A DNA stretch of 64,000 nt, from positions 14,193,237 through 14,257,236 of the forward strand of contig JARWKL010000009.1 in NCBI GenBank assembly GCA_029961685.1, written 5' to 3'. Source of the DNA: Aristolochia californica. Its lineage: Eukaryota; Streptophyta; Magnoliopsida; Piperales; Aristolochiaceae. A program made the translations under genes and the position numbers. Below, one piece after another: positions 1-13,700 of this stretch; position 1 is the stretch's first letter, and each line of letters starts with the position of its first letter. The notes under the pieces were generated by a model. The model did no database searches and had not been told where the DNA came from. It saw nothing but the letters and a program-made list of their open reading frames with translations.

Positions 1-675
1 GACGATTGCAAAACCTAATATATAAAAACTAAAAAGAGGTTTAAATCCCTAAAATTTACAGAAACTTTTTGGAAATACCTTTCTCCATATTTGTGCATTG
101 TGCATTTCCATTTTAGATGTATACTTTTTCCTTAAATCATAACTTGAGTTTTCACTTTTCCCTTCATCTTGTATAGAAAACAGAGAATAGATGGCAACGA
201 AATGAAAATTTTAGACTTTGTGTCTGGAAAAAATTTAAAGCAATAAAAAACGTAAGTCAGGAAAATTTATTCACACACCACATATGACCACAAAAGTTTT
301 CTCATCCAAGTTTGGGAAATTCCACTAGTTCAACAATCCCAATAGATTTGAATTTGATAAGAAATAGATTTTTCTACACATGCTTTTAAAAATGGATATG
401 CATGCTTGGAACATGTTAAAAATGCAAATGACCCATGGATCCAAACCTTTTAAACAGAATAACAAACTGCTCAATGAATTCTCAAGTGAAAGTGCGGTGG
501 GATATTTAAACGAGTCAAACAAGCCATTATTTTGCCCATTTACAAAAAGTTAACCTAACGATCAATGATGATTGTAAACTGATTTATCATGCGTAACGGG
601 ACATATTTTTGTAAGGAATGACTTTTGGATTGGAATTCAACACTCAGTTAAAATTCCCTCGCCACCCCTTTTCCC

Positions 676-1317
676 GACGATTGCAAAACGTGATATATAA
701 AAACTAAAAAGTGGTTTAAATCCCTAAAAGTTACCAAAACTTTTTAGAAATATCTCTCTCCATATTTGTGTATTGTGCATTTCCATTTTAGATGTATACA
801 TTTTTCTTGAATCAAAACTTCAGTTTTTACTTTTTCCTTCATCTCGTAGACAAGAAAGAGAATAGATGACAACGAAATGAAAATTTTAGACTTTGTGTAT
901 CGAGAAAATTTAAAGCAATAACAAACGTAAGTAAAGAAAAATTTATTCACACACCACAAATGAACACAAAAGTTTTTTCATCCATGTATGGGAAATTCCA
1001 CTAGTTCAAAATCCTCAATAGATTGGAATTTGATGAGAAAGAGATTTTCCTACACATGTTAAAGATGCAAACGACCCATGGATCCAAACCTTTTAAAAAG
1101 AATAACAAACCGCTCAATGAATTCTCAAGTGAAAGTGCGGTGGGATATTTAACCGAGTCAAACAAGCCATTATTTTGCCCATTAAAAAAAGCTGACCTAA
1201 TGATCATTGATGATTGTAAACTAATTTATCATGCGTAACGGGCCACATTTTTTTAAGGAATGACTTTTGGGTCTGGGTTCAACACTCAGTTTAATTTCCC
1301 TCGCCTCCCCTTTTCTC
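676..1317 (+). repeat. Satellite monomer 2 with a 33-bp deletion (642 bp)
   Basis: The unit reads tacacatgttaaagatg at 1051-1067, whereas neighbours have a further 33 bases between cacatg and ttaaag (cttttaaaaatgg followed by atatgcatgcttggaacatg). The sequence acatg stands at both ends of the missing piece in intact units, and one copy remains at 1054-1058. This points to deletion between short direct repeats. Confidence 0.9.
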
Positions 1318-4019
1318 GATGATTGCAAAACCTAATATATAAAAACTAAAAAGAGGTTTAAATCCCTAAAATTTACAGAAAGTTTTTGGAAATTCCTCTC
1401 TCCATATTTGTGCATTGTGCATTTCCATTTTAGATGTATACTTTTTTCTTAAATCAAAACATGAGTTTTCACTTTTCCCTTCATCTCGTAGACAAAACAG
1501 AGAATAGATGACAACGAAATGAAAATTTTAGACTTTGTCTATGGAAAAAATTTAAAGCATAAAAAACGTTAGTAAGGAAAATTTATTCACACACCACATA
1601 TGAACACAAAAGTTTTGCCATCCAATTTTGGGAAATTCCACTAGTTCAACAATCCCAATATATTGGAATTTGATAAGAAAGAGAGTTTTTCTACACATGC
1701 TTCAAAAAATGGATATGCATGCTTGGAACATGTTAAAGATGCAAATGACCTATGGATCCAAACCTTTTAAAGAGAATAAATAACCGCTCAATGAATTCTC
1801 AAGTGAAAGTGCGGTGTGATATTTTAAACCGAGTCAAACAAGCCATTATTTTGCCCATTTACAAAAAGGCTGACCTAACGATCATTGATGATTGTAAACT
1901 GATTTATCATGTGTAACGGGCCACATTTTTTTAAGGAATGACTTTTGGGTCTGGATTCAACACTCAGTTAAAATTCCCTCGCCTCCCCTTTTCCCGACGA
2001 TTACAAAACCTGATATATAAAAATTAAAAAGAGGTTTAAATCCCTAAAAATTACATAAACTTTTTGGAAATATCTCTCTCTATAATATTGCATTGTGCAT
2101 TTCCATTTTAGATGTACACTTTTTTCCTAAATCAAAACATGAGTTTTCACTTTTCCCTTCATCTCGTAGACAAAACAGAGAATAGATGACAACGAAATTA
2201 AAATTTTAGACATTGTGTATGGAAAAAATTTAAAGCAATAAAAAACGTAAGTAAGGAAAATTTATTCACACACCACAAATGTATACAAAAGTTTTGTCAT
2301 CCAAGTTTGGGAAATTCCACTAGTTCAACAATCCCAATAGATTAGAATTTGATAAGAAAGAGATTTTTCTACACATGCTTTAAAAAATGGATATGCGTGC
2401 TTGGAACATGTTAAAGATGCAAATGACCTATGGATCCAAACCTTTTAAACCGAATAAATAACTGATCAATGAATTCTCAAGTGAAAGTGCGGTGGGATAT
2501 TTTTAACTGAGTCAAACAATCCATTATTTTGCCCATTTACAAAAAGCTGACCTAACGATCATTGATGATTGTAAACTGATTTATCAAGCGTAACGGGCCA
2601 AATTTTTGTAAGGAATCACTTTTGGGTTGGGACTCAACACTCAGTTAAAATTCCCTCGCCTCCCCTTTTCTCGACGATTGCAAAACCTAATATATAAAAA
2701 TTAAAAAGAGGTTTAAATCTGTAAAAATTACATAAACTTTTTGGAAATATCTCTCTGTATAATTTTGTATTGCGCATTTCCATTTTTAGATGTATACTTT
2801 TTTCTAAAATCAAAACTTGAGTTTTCACTTTTCCCTTCATCTCGTAGACAAAACAGAGAATAGAAGACAACGAAATGAAAATTTTTGATTTTGTGTCTGG
2901 AAAAAATTTAAAGAAATAAAAAACGTAAGTAAGGAAAATTTATTCACACTCCACAAATGAACACAAAAGTTTTGTCATCCAAGTTTGGGAAATTCCACTA
3001 GTTCAACAACCTCAATAGATTGGAATTTGATAAGAAAGAGATTTTCCTACACATGTTTTAAAAAATGGATATGCATGCTTGGAACATGTTAAAGATGCAA
3101 ATGACCCATGGATCCAAACCTTTTAAACAAAATAACAAACCGCCTAATGAATTCTCAAGTGAAAGTGCGGTGGGATATTTAACCGAGTCAAACAAGCCAT
3201 TATTTCGCCCATTTACAAAAAGCTGACCTAACTATCATTGATGATTGGAAATTGATTTATCACGCGTAACGGCAAAATTTTTTTAAGGAATGACTTTGGG
3301 GTTGGGACTCAACACTCAGTTAAAATTCCCTCGCCTCCCTTCTTCCCGACGATTGCAAAACTTGATAAATAAAAACTCAAAAGAGGTTTAAATCCCTAAA
3401 AATTACAGAAACTTTTTGGAAATATATCTCTCCATATTTGTGCATTGTGCATTTCCATTTTAGATGTGTACATTTTTCTTAAATCAAAAGTTGAGTTTTT
3501 ACTTTTTCCTTCATCTCGTAGAAAAGAAAGAGAATAGATGACAACAAAATGAAAATTTTAGACTTTTTGTATGGAGAAAATTTACAGCAATAACAAACGT
3601 CAGTAAAGAAAATTTATTCACACACCACAAATGAAGAAAAAATTTTCTCATCCAAGTTTGGGAAATTCCACTAGTTCAACAACCTCAATAGATTGGAATT
3701 TGATAAGAAAGAGATTTTCCTACACATGCTTTAAAAAATTGATATGCATGCTTGGAACATGTTAAAGATGCAAATGACCCATGGATCCAAACCTTTTAAA
3801 CAAAATAACAAACCGCTCAATGAATTCTCAAGTGAAAGTGCGGTGGGATATTTAACCGAGTCAAACAAGCCTAATTTGCCCATTTACAAAAAGTTGACCT
3901 AACGATCATTTATGATTATAAACTGATTTATCATGCGTGACGGGCCATATTTTTGAAAGGAATGACTTTTGGGTTGGGATTCAACACTCAGTTAAAATTC
4001 CCTCGCCTCCTCTTTTCCC

Positions 4020-5364
4020 GACGTTTCAAAACCTGATATATAAAAACTAAAAAGAGGTTTAAATCCCTAAAAATTACATAAACTTTTTGGAAATATCTCT
4101 ATCCATATTTGTGCATTGTGCATTTCCATTTTAGATGTGTATATTTTTCTTAAAACAAAACTTTAGTTTTCACTTTTTCCTTCATCTCGTAGAAAAGAAA
4201 GAGAATAGATGACAACGAAATGAAAATTTTAGACTTTGTGTATGGAGAAACTTTAAAGCAATAACAAATGTAAGTAAGGAAAATTTATTCACACACCACA
4301 AATGAACACAAAATTTTTGTCATCGAAGTTTGGGAAATTCCACTAGTTCAACAACCTCAATAGATTGGAATTTGATAAGAAAGAGATTTTCCTACACATG
4401 CTTTAAAAAATGGATATGCATGCTTGAAACATGTTAAAGATGAAATGACCTATGGATCCAAACCTTTTAAAGAGAATAAAAAATGCCAATTAAATTCTCA
4501 AGTAAACGTGCGGTGGGATATTTAACCGAGTCAAACAAGCCATTATTTCGCCCATTAACAAAAAGCTGACCTAACGATCATTGATGATTGTAAACTGATT
4601 TATCATGCGTACCGGGCCACATTTTTTTAAGGAATGACTTTAGGGTTGGGATTCAACACTCAGTTAAAATTCCCTCGCCTCCCCTTTTCCCGATGATTGC
4701 AAAACCTGATATATAAAAATTAAAGAGAGGTTTGAATCCCTAAAAATTACATAAACTTTTTGGAAATATCTCTCTCCATATTTGTGCATTGTGCATTTCC
4801 ATTTTAGATGTGTACATTTTTCTTAAAACAAAACTTTAGTTTTCACTTTTTCCTTCATCTCGTAGAAAAGAAAGAGAATAGATGACAACGAAATGAAAAT
4901 TTTAGACTTTGTGTATGGAGAAACTTTTAAGCAATAACAAATGTAAGTAAGGAAAATTTATTCACACACCACATTTGAACACAAAATTTTTGTCATCGAA
5001 GTTTGGGAAATTCCACTAGTTCAACAACCTCAATAGATTGGAATTTGATAAGAAAGAGATTTTCCTACACATGCTTTAAAAAATGGATATGCATGCTTGA
5101 AATATGTTAAAGATGAAATGACCTACGGATCCAAACCTTTTCAAGAGAATAAAAAATGCTAATTAAATTCTCAAGTAAACGTGCGGTGGGATATTTAACC
5201 GAGTCAAACAAGCCATTATTTCGCCCATTAACAAAAAGCTGACCTAACGATCATTTATGATTGTAAACTGATTTATCATGCGTACCGGGCCACATCTTTT
5301 TGAGGAATGACTTTAGGGTTGGGATTCAACACTCAGTTAAAATTCCGTCGCCTCCCCTTTTCCC
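4020..5364 (+). repeat. Adjacent sister monomers 7 and 8
   Basis: Two neighbouring units share many variants rare elsewhere: ttaaaacaaaactttag, gtagaaaagaaag, gagaaactt, caaatgtaag, aaaatttttgtcatcgaag, gttaaagatgaaatgacc and gaataaaaaatgc. Their lengths are 672 and 673 bp. A single-monomer duplication by unequal exchange explains the pair best. Unit 12 at 7388 shares part of the set and looks like an older relative. Confidence 0.85.
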
Positions 5365-8300
5365 GATGATTGCAAAACCTGATATATAAAAATTAAAAAG
5401 AGGTTTAAATCCCTAAAAATTACATAAACTTTTTGGAAATATCTCTCTCTATAATTTTGCATTGTGCATTTCTATTTTAGATGTATACTTTTGTTTTAAA
5501 TCAAAACTTGAGTTTTCACTTTTCCCTTCATCTCGTCGACAAAATAGAGAATAGATGACAACAAAATGAAAATTTCAGGCTTTGTGTCTGGAAAAAATTT
5601 AAAGCAATAAAAAACGTAAGTAAGGAAAATTTATTCACACACCACATATGAACACAAAAGTTTTGTCATCCAAGTTTGGAAAATTCCACTAGTTCAACAA
5701 TCCCAATAGATTGGAATTTGATAAGAAAGAGATTTTTCTCCACATGCTTTAAAAAATGGATATGCATGCTTGGAACATGTTAAAGATGCAAATGACCTAT
5801 GGATCCAAACCTTTTAAACAGAATAACAAACCGCTCAATGAATTCTCAAGTGAAAGTGCGGGGGATCTTTAACCGAGTCAAACAAGCCATTATTTTGCCC
5901 ATTTACAAAAAGCTGACCTAACGATCATTGATGATTGTAAACTGATTTATCATGCATAATGGGCCATTTTTTTGTACGAAATGACTTTTGGATTGGGATT
6001 CAACACTCAGTTAAAATTCCCTCGCCTCCCCTTCTCCTGACTATTGCAAAACCTGATATATAAAAACTAAAAAGAGGTTTAAATCCCTAAAAATTACAGA
6101 AACTTTGTAGAAATATCTCTCTCCGTATTTGTTCATTGTGCATTTCCATTTTAGATGTGTAGATTTTTCTTAAATCAAAACTTTAGTTTTCACTTTTTCC
6201 TTCATCTCGTAGACAAGAAAGAGAATAGGTGACCACGAAATGAAAATTTTAGACTTTGTGTATGGAGAAAATTTCGAGCAATAACAAACGTAAGTAAAGA
6301 AAATTTATTCACACACCACAAATGAAGAAAAAAGTTTTCTCATCCAAGTTTGGGAAATTCCACTAGTTCAACAATCCCAATAGATTGGAATTTGATAAGA
6401 AAGAGATTTTTCTACGCATGCTTTAAAAAATAGATACGCATGCTTGGAACATGTTAAAGATGCAAATAACCTATGGATCCAAACCTTTTAAACAGAATAA
6501 CAAACCGCTCAATGAATTCTCAAGTGAAAGTGCGGTGGGATATTTAACCAAGTCAAACAAGCCATTATTTTGCCCATTTTCAAAAAGCTGACCTAATGAT
6601 CATTGATGATTGTAAACTGATTTATCATGCGTAACGGGTCATATTTTTTTAAGGAATTACTTTTGGATTGGGATTCAACACTCAGTTAAAATTCTCTCGC
6701 CTCCTCTTTTCCCGACGTTTGCAAAACCTGATATATAAAAACTAAAAAGAGGTTTAAATCCCTAAAAATTACAGAAAATTTTTGGAAATATCTCTCTCCA
6801 TATTTGTGCATTGTGCATTTCCATTTTAGATGTGTACATTTTTCTTAAATCAAAACTTGAGTTTTTACTTTTTCCTTCATCTCGTAGACAAGAAAGAGAA
6901 TAGATGACAACGAAATAAAAATTGTAGACTTTGTGTATGGAGAAAATTTAAAGCAAAAAAAAACGTAAGTAAAGAAAATTTATTCACACACCACAAATGA
7001 ACACAAAAGTTTTGTCATCCAAGTTTGGGAAATTCCACTAGTTCAACAACCTCAATAGATTGGAATTTGATAAGAAAGAGATTTTCCTACACATGCTTTA
7101 AAAAATGGATATGCATGCTTGGAACATGTTAAAGATGCAAATGACCCATGGTTCCAAACCTTTTAAACAGAATAACAAACCGCTCAATGAATTCTCAAGT
7201 GAAGGTGCGGTGGGATATTTAACCGAGTCAAACAAGCCATTATTTCGCCCATTTACAAAAAGCTGACCTAACTATCATTCATGATTGGAAACTGATTTAT
7301 CACGTGTAATGGCCAAATTTTTTTAAGGAATGACTTTGGGGTTGGGACTCAACACTCAGTTAAAATTCCCTCGCCTCCCTTTTTCCCGACAATTGCGAAA
7401 CCTGATATATAAAAACTAAAAAGAGGTTTAAATCCCTAAAAATTACAGAAACTTTTTGGAAATATCTGTCTCCATATTTGTGCATTGTGCATTTCCATTT
7501 TAGATGTGTACATTTTTCTTAAATAAAAACTTGAGTTTTCACTTTTTCCTTCATCTCGTAGACAAGAAGGAGAATAGGTGACAACGAAATAAAAATTTTA
7601 GACTTTGTCTATGGAGAAAATTTAAAGCAATAACAAACTTAAATAAAGACAATTTATTCACACACCACAAATGAAGAAAAAAGTTTTCTCATCCAAGTTT
7701 GGGAAATTCCACTAGTTCAACAACCCCAATAGGTTGGAATTTGATAAGAAAGAGATTTTCTACACATGCTTTAGAAAATGGATATGGATGCTTGAAACAT
7801 GTTAAAGATGAAATGACTATGGATCCAAACCTTTTAAAGAGAATAAAAAATGCTCATTAAATTCTCAAGTGAACGTGCGGTGGGATATTTAACCAAGTCA
7901 AACAAGCCATTATTTCGCCCATTAACAAAAAGTTGACCTAATGGTCATTGATGATTGTAAACTGATTTATCATGCGTACCGAGCCACATTTTTTTAAGGA
8001 ATGAATTTTGGGTTGGGATTCAACACTCAGTTAAAATTCCCTCGACTCCTCTTTTCCCGATGATTGCAAAACCTGATATATAAAAATTAAAAAGAGGTAT
8101 AAATCCCTAAAAATTACATAAACTTTTTGGAAATATCTCTCTCTATAATTTTGCATTGTGCATTTCCATTTTAGATGTATACTTTTTTTTTAAATCAAAA
8201 CTTGAGTTTTCACTTTTCCCTTCATCTCGTCGACAAAACAGAGAATAGATGACAACGAAATGAAAATTTTAGACTTTGTGTCTAGAAAAAATTTAAAGCA

Positions 8301-8876
8301 ATAAAAAACGTAAGTAAGGAAAATTTATTCACACACCACATATGAACACAAAAGTTTTACCATCCAAGTTTGGGAAATTTCACTAGTTCAACAATCCCAA
8401 TAGATTGGAATTTGATAAGAAATAGATTTTTCTACACATGCTTTAAAAAATGGATATGCATGCTTGGAACATGTTAAAGATGCAAGTGACCTATGGATCC
8501 AAACCTTTTAAACAGAATAACAAACCGCTCAATGAATTCTCAAGTGAAAGTGCGGGGGATATTTAACCGAGTCAAACATGCCATTATTTTGCCCATTTAC
8601 AAAAAGCTGACCTAACGATCATTGATGATTGTAAACTGATTTATCATGCATAACGGGCCATATTTTTGGAAGGAATGACTTTTGGATAGGGATTCAACAC
8701 TCTGTTAAAATTCCCTCGCCTCCCCTTCTCCCGACGATTGCAAAACCTGATATATAAAAACTAAAAAGAGGTTTAAATACCTAAAAATTACAGAAACTTT
8801 TTGGAAATATCTCTCTCCGTATTTGTGCATTGTGCATTTCCATATTAGATGTGTAGATTTTTCTTAAATCAAAACT
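5365..8876 (+). repeat. Four-monomer duplication: units 9-10 repeated as 13-14
   Basis: Unit 9 (5365) and the start of unit 10 (6039) match unit 13 (8059) and the start of unit 14 (8733) at a constant offset of 2694 bp, four monomers. Shared private variants are ctcgtcgacaaaa (5533 and 8227), gcggggga before the tttaaccgag block, gccccttctcc, ctccgtatttgt and gtgtagattttt. The match fades inside unit 10/14. Confidence 0.8.
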
Positions 8877-10230
8877 TGAGTTTTCACTTTTTCCTTCATC
8901 TCGTAGACAAAAAAGAGAATAGATGACAACGAAATGAAAATTTTAGACTTTGAGTATGGAGAGAATTTAAAGCAATAACAAACGTAAGTAAAGAAAATTT
9001 ATTCACACACCACAAATGAAGAAAAAAGTTTTCTCATCCATGTTTGAGAAATTCTAGTAGTTCAACAACCCCAATAGGTTGGAATTTGATAAGAAAGAGA
9101 TTTTCCTACACATGCTTTAAAAAATGGATATGCATGCTTGGAACATGTTAAAGATGCAAATGACCAATGTATCCAAACAATTTAAATAGAATAACAAACC
9201 GCTCAATGAATTCTCAAGTGAAAGTGCGGTGGGATATTTAACCGAGTCAAACAAGCCATTATTTTGCCCATTAACAAAAAGCTGACCTAACGATCATTGA
9301 TGATTGTAAACTGATTTATCATGCGTAACGGGCCACATTTTTTTAGGGAATGGCTTTTGGGTTGGGATTCAACACTCAGTTAAAATTCCCTCGCATCCCC
9401 TTTTCCCGACGATTGCAAAACCTGATATATAAAATTTTAAAAAAGGTTTAAATCCCTAAAAATTACATAAAAATTTTGGAAATATCTCTCTCTATAATTT
9501 TGCATTGTGCATTTCCATTTTAGATGTGTACATTTTTCATAAATCAATACTTGAGTTTTCAGTTTTTCCTTCACCACGTAGACAAGAAAGAGAATAGGTG
9601 ACCACGAAATGAAAATTTTAGACTTTGTGTATGGAGAAAATTTCGAGCAATAACAAACGTAAGTAAAGAAAATTTATTCACACACCACAAATGAAGAAAA
9701 AAGTTTTCTCATCCAAGTTTGGGATATTCCACTAGTTCAACAATCCCAATAGATTGGAATTTGATAAGAAAGAGATTTTTCTACGCATGCTTTAAAAAAT
9801 GGATACGCATGCTTGGAACATGTTAAAGATGCAAATGACCTATGGATCCAAACCTTTTAAACAGAATAACAAACCGCTCAATGAATTCTCAAGTGAAAGT
9901 GCGGTGGGATATTTAACCGAGTCAAACAAGCCATTATTTTGCCCATTTACAAAAAGCTGACCTAATGATCATTGATGATTGTAAACTGATTTACCATGCG
10001 TAACGGGTCATATTTTTTTAAGGAATTACTTTTGGATTGGGATTCAACACTCAGTTAAAATTCTCTCGCCTCCTCTTTTCCCGACGTTTGCAAAACCTGA
10101 TATATAAAAACTAAAAAGAGGTTTAAATCCCTAAAAATTACAAAAAAATTTTGGAAATATCTCTCTCCATATTTGTGCATTGTGCATTTCCATTTTAGAT
10201 GTGTACATTTTTCTTAAATCAAAACTTGAG
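6221..10230 (+). repeat. Five-monomer duplication: late unit 10 to 11 repeated as late unit 15 to 16
   Basis: From gagaataggtgaccacg at 6221 the sequence matches that from 9590, offset 3369 bp, five monomers. Shared variants include tttcgagcaata, ctacgcatgc, gatacgcatgc, aacgggtcatatttt, aaggaattacttttgg, attctctcgcctcctc and the start gacgtttgc. The match weakens after about 6860 / 10230. The first copy overlaps the four-monomer duplication that joins units 9-10 to 13-14. Confidence 0.8.
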
Positions 10231-10757
10231 TTTTCTCTTTTTCTTTCATCTCGTAGACAAGAAAGAGAATAGATGACAATGAAATGAAAATTTTAGACTT
10301 TGAGTATGGAGAAAATTTAAAGCAATAACAAACGTAAGTAAAGAAAATTTATTCATACACCACAAATGAAGAAAAAAGTTTTCTCATCCATGTTTGGGAA
10401 ATTTCACTAGTTCAACAACCCCAATAGGTTGGAATTTGATAAGAAAGAGATTTTTCTACACATGCTGTAAAAAATGGATACGCATGATTGAAACATATTA
10501 AAGATGCAAATGACCTATGGATCCAAACCTTTCAAAAAGAATAAAAAACTTCTCATTAAATTCTCAAATGAACGTGTGGTGGGATATTTGACCGAGTCAA
10601 ACAAGCCATTATTTCGCCCATTAACAAAAAGCGGACCTAACGATCATTGATGATTGTAAACTGATTTATCATGCGTAACGGGCCAGATTTTTTTAAGGAA
10701 TTACTTTTGGGTTGGGATTCAACACTCAGTTAAAATTCCCTCGCATCCCTTTTTCCC

Positions 10758-13700
10758 GACGATTGCAAAACCTGATATATAAAAATTAAAAAGAGGTTTA
10801 AATCCCTAAAAATTACATAAACTTTTTGGAAATATCTCTCACTATAATTTTGCATTGTGCATTTCCATTTTAGATGTATACTTTTTTCTTAAATAAAAAC
10901 TTTAGTTTTCACTTTTCCCTTCATCTCGTAGACAAAACAGAGAATATATGACAACGAAATGAAAATTTTAGACTGTGTCTGGAAAAAATTTAAAGCATCA
11001 AAAAACGTAAGTAAGGAAAATTTATTCACACACCACATATGAACATAAAAGTTTTGTCATCCAACTTTGGGAAATTCCACTAGTTCAACAATCCCAATAG
11101 ATTGGAATTTGATAAGAAAGAGATTTTTCTGCATATGCTTTAAAAAATGGATATGCATGCTTCGAACATGTTAAAGATGCAAATGACCCATAGATCCAAA
11201 CCTTTTAAACAGAAAAACAAATCGCTCAATGAATTCTCTAGTGAAAGTGCGGTAGGATATTTAACCGAGTCAAACAAGCCATTATTTTGCCCATTTACAA
11301 AAAGCTGACCTAACGATCATTGATGATTGTAAACTGATTTATCATGTGTAACGGGCCATATTTTTGTAAGGAATGACTTTTGGGTTGGGCTTCAACACTC
11401 AGTTAAAATTCCCTCGCCTCCCCTTTTCCCGACGATTGCAAAACCTGATATATAAAAACTAAAAAGAGGTTTAAATCCCTAAAAATTATAGAAACATTTT
11501 GGAAATATCTCTCTCCATATTTGTGCATTGTGCATTTCCATTTGAGACGTGTACATTTTTTTTAAATCAAAACTTGAGTTTTCCCTTTTTCCTTCATCTT
11601 GTAGATAAAAAAGAGAATTGATGACAACGAAATGAAAATTTTAGACTCTGTGTATGGAGAGAATTTAAAGCAACAACAAACATAAGTAAAGAAAATTTAT
11701 TAACATGCCACAAATGAAGAAAAAAAATTTCTCATCCAAGTTTGGGAAATTCCACTAGTTTAACAACCTCAGTAGGTTGGAATTTGATAGGAAAGAGATT
11801 TTTCTACACGTGCTTTAAAAAATGGATAGGCATGCTTGAAACATGTTAAAGATGCAAATGACCTATGGATCCAAACCTTTCAAAAAGAATAAAAAACTTC
11901 TCATTAAATTCTCAAGTGAACGTGCGGTGGGATATTTATCTGAGTCAAACAAGACATTATTTTGCCCATTAATAAAAAGCTGACCTAACGATCATTGATG
12001 ATTGTAAACTGATTTATCATGCATAACGGGCCACATTTTTTTGAGGAATGACTTTTGGGTTGGGGTTCAACACTCAGTTAAAATTCCTTCGCCTCCCCTT
12101 TTCTCGACGATTGCAAAACCTGATATATAAAAATTAAAAAGAGGTTTAAATCCCTAAAAATTACATAAACTTTTTGGAAATATCTCTCTCTATAATTTTG
12201 CATTGTGCATTTCCTTTTTAGATGTATACTTTTTTCTTAATTCAAAACTTGAGTTTTCACTTTTCCCTTCATCTCGTAGACAAAACAGAGAATAGATGAC
12301 AACAAAAGGAAAATTTTAGACTTTGTGTCTGGAAAAAATTTAAAGCAATAAAAAACGTAAGTAAGGAAAATTTATTTACACACCACATATGAACACAAAA
12401 GTTTTGTCATCCAAGTTCGAGAAATTCCACTAGTTCAACAATCCCAATAGATTGGAATTTGATAAGAAAGTGATTTTTCTACACATGCTTTAAAAAATGG
12501 ATATGCATGCTTGGAACATGTTAAAGATGCATATGACCCGTAGATCCAAACCTTTTAAACAAAATAACAAACCGCCAAATGAATTCTCAAGTGAAAGTGC
12601 GGTGGGATATTTTACCGAGACAAACAAGCCATTATTTTCCCCATTTACAAAAAGCTGACCTAACGATCATTGATGATTGTAAACTGATTTATCAAGCGTA
12701 ACGGGCCATATTTTTGTAAGGAATGACTTTTGGGTTGGGATTCAACACTCAGTTAAAATTCCCTCGCCTCCCCTTTTCCCGACGATTGCAAAACCTGCTA
12801 TATTAAAACTAAAAAGAGGATTAAATCCCTAAAAATTACAGAAACTTTTTGGAAATATCTGTCTCCATATTTGTGCATTGTGCATTTCCATTTTAGATGT
12901 GTACATTTTTTTAAATCAAAACTTGAGTTTTTACTTTTTCCTTCATCTCATAGACAAGAAAGAGAATAGATGACAACGAAATGAAAATTTTAGACTTTGT
13001 GTATGGAGAAAATTTAAATCAATAACAAACGTAAGTAAGGAAAAATTTATTCACACACCACAAATGAACACAAAAGTTTTGTCATCCAAGTTTGGGAAAT
13101 TCCACTTGTTCAACAACCTCAATAGAATGGAATTTGATAAGAAAGAGATTTTCCTACACATGCTTTAAAAAATGGATATGCATGCTTGGAACATGTTAAA
13201 GATGCAAATGACCCATGGATCCAAACCTTTTAAACAGAATAACAAACCGCTCAATGAATTCTCAAGTGAAAGTGCGGTGGGATATTTAACCGAGTCAAAC
13301 AAGCCATTATTTTGCCCATTTACAAAAAGTTGACCTAACAATCATTGATGATTGTAAACTGATTTATCATGCCTAACAGGCCAAATTTTTGCAAGGAATG
13401 ACTTTTGGGTTGGGACTCAACACTCAGTTAAAATTCCCTCGCCTCCCCTTTTCCCGGCGATTGCAAAACCTGATATATAAAAAATAAAAAGAGGTTTAAA
13501 TCACTAAAAATTACAGAAACTTTTTGGAAATATCTCTCTCCATATTTGTGCATTGTGCTTTTCCATTTTAGATGTGTACATTTTTCTTAGATCAAAACTT
13601 GAGTTTTCACTTTTTCCTTCATCTCGTAGACAATAAACAGAATAGATGACAACGAAATGAAAATTTTAGACTTTGTGCATGGAGAAAATTTAAAGCAATA

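Larger units (their letters stand above)
1..5364 (+). repeat. Satellite monomers 1-8
   Basis: Units start at 1, 676, 1318, 1996, 2673, 3348, 4020 and 4692. Units 1, 3 and 4 are type P (tatactttttt, acaaaacagag, ctggaaaaaa). Unit 5 begins as P and continues as Q (caacctcaatag). Units 2 and 6 are mainly Q; unit 2 has a 33-bp internal deletion. Units 7 and 8 carry an R-like box (gaataaaaaatgc, attaaattctcaagtaaacg) and are close sisters of each other. No gene is seen; the stretch is entirely repeat. Confidence 0.93.
5365..10757 (+). repeat. Satellite monomers 9-16
   Basis: Units start at 5365, 6039, 6714, 7388, 8059, 8733, 9408 and 10083. Units 9 and 13 are P and share the rare ctcgtcgacaaaa and gcggggga variants. 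Units 10 and 14 share ctccgtatttgt and gtgtagattttt. Units 10 and 15 share aggtgaccacg and tttcgagcaata. Units 11 and 16 share the starting variant gacgtttgcaaaacc. Unit 12 has an R-like box related to units 7 and 8; unit 16 is R. Unit 15 begins as P (ctataatttt) and then switches. No gene is seen. Confidence 0.93.

Noticed and set aside
47..56. ccctaaa, the plant telomere heptamer, in aaatccctaaaa
   Set aside because: Only one heptamer occurs per monomer and never in tandem. It is more likely chance in this context than a telomeric tract.
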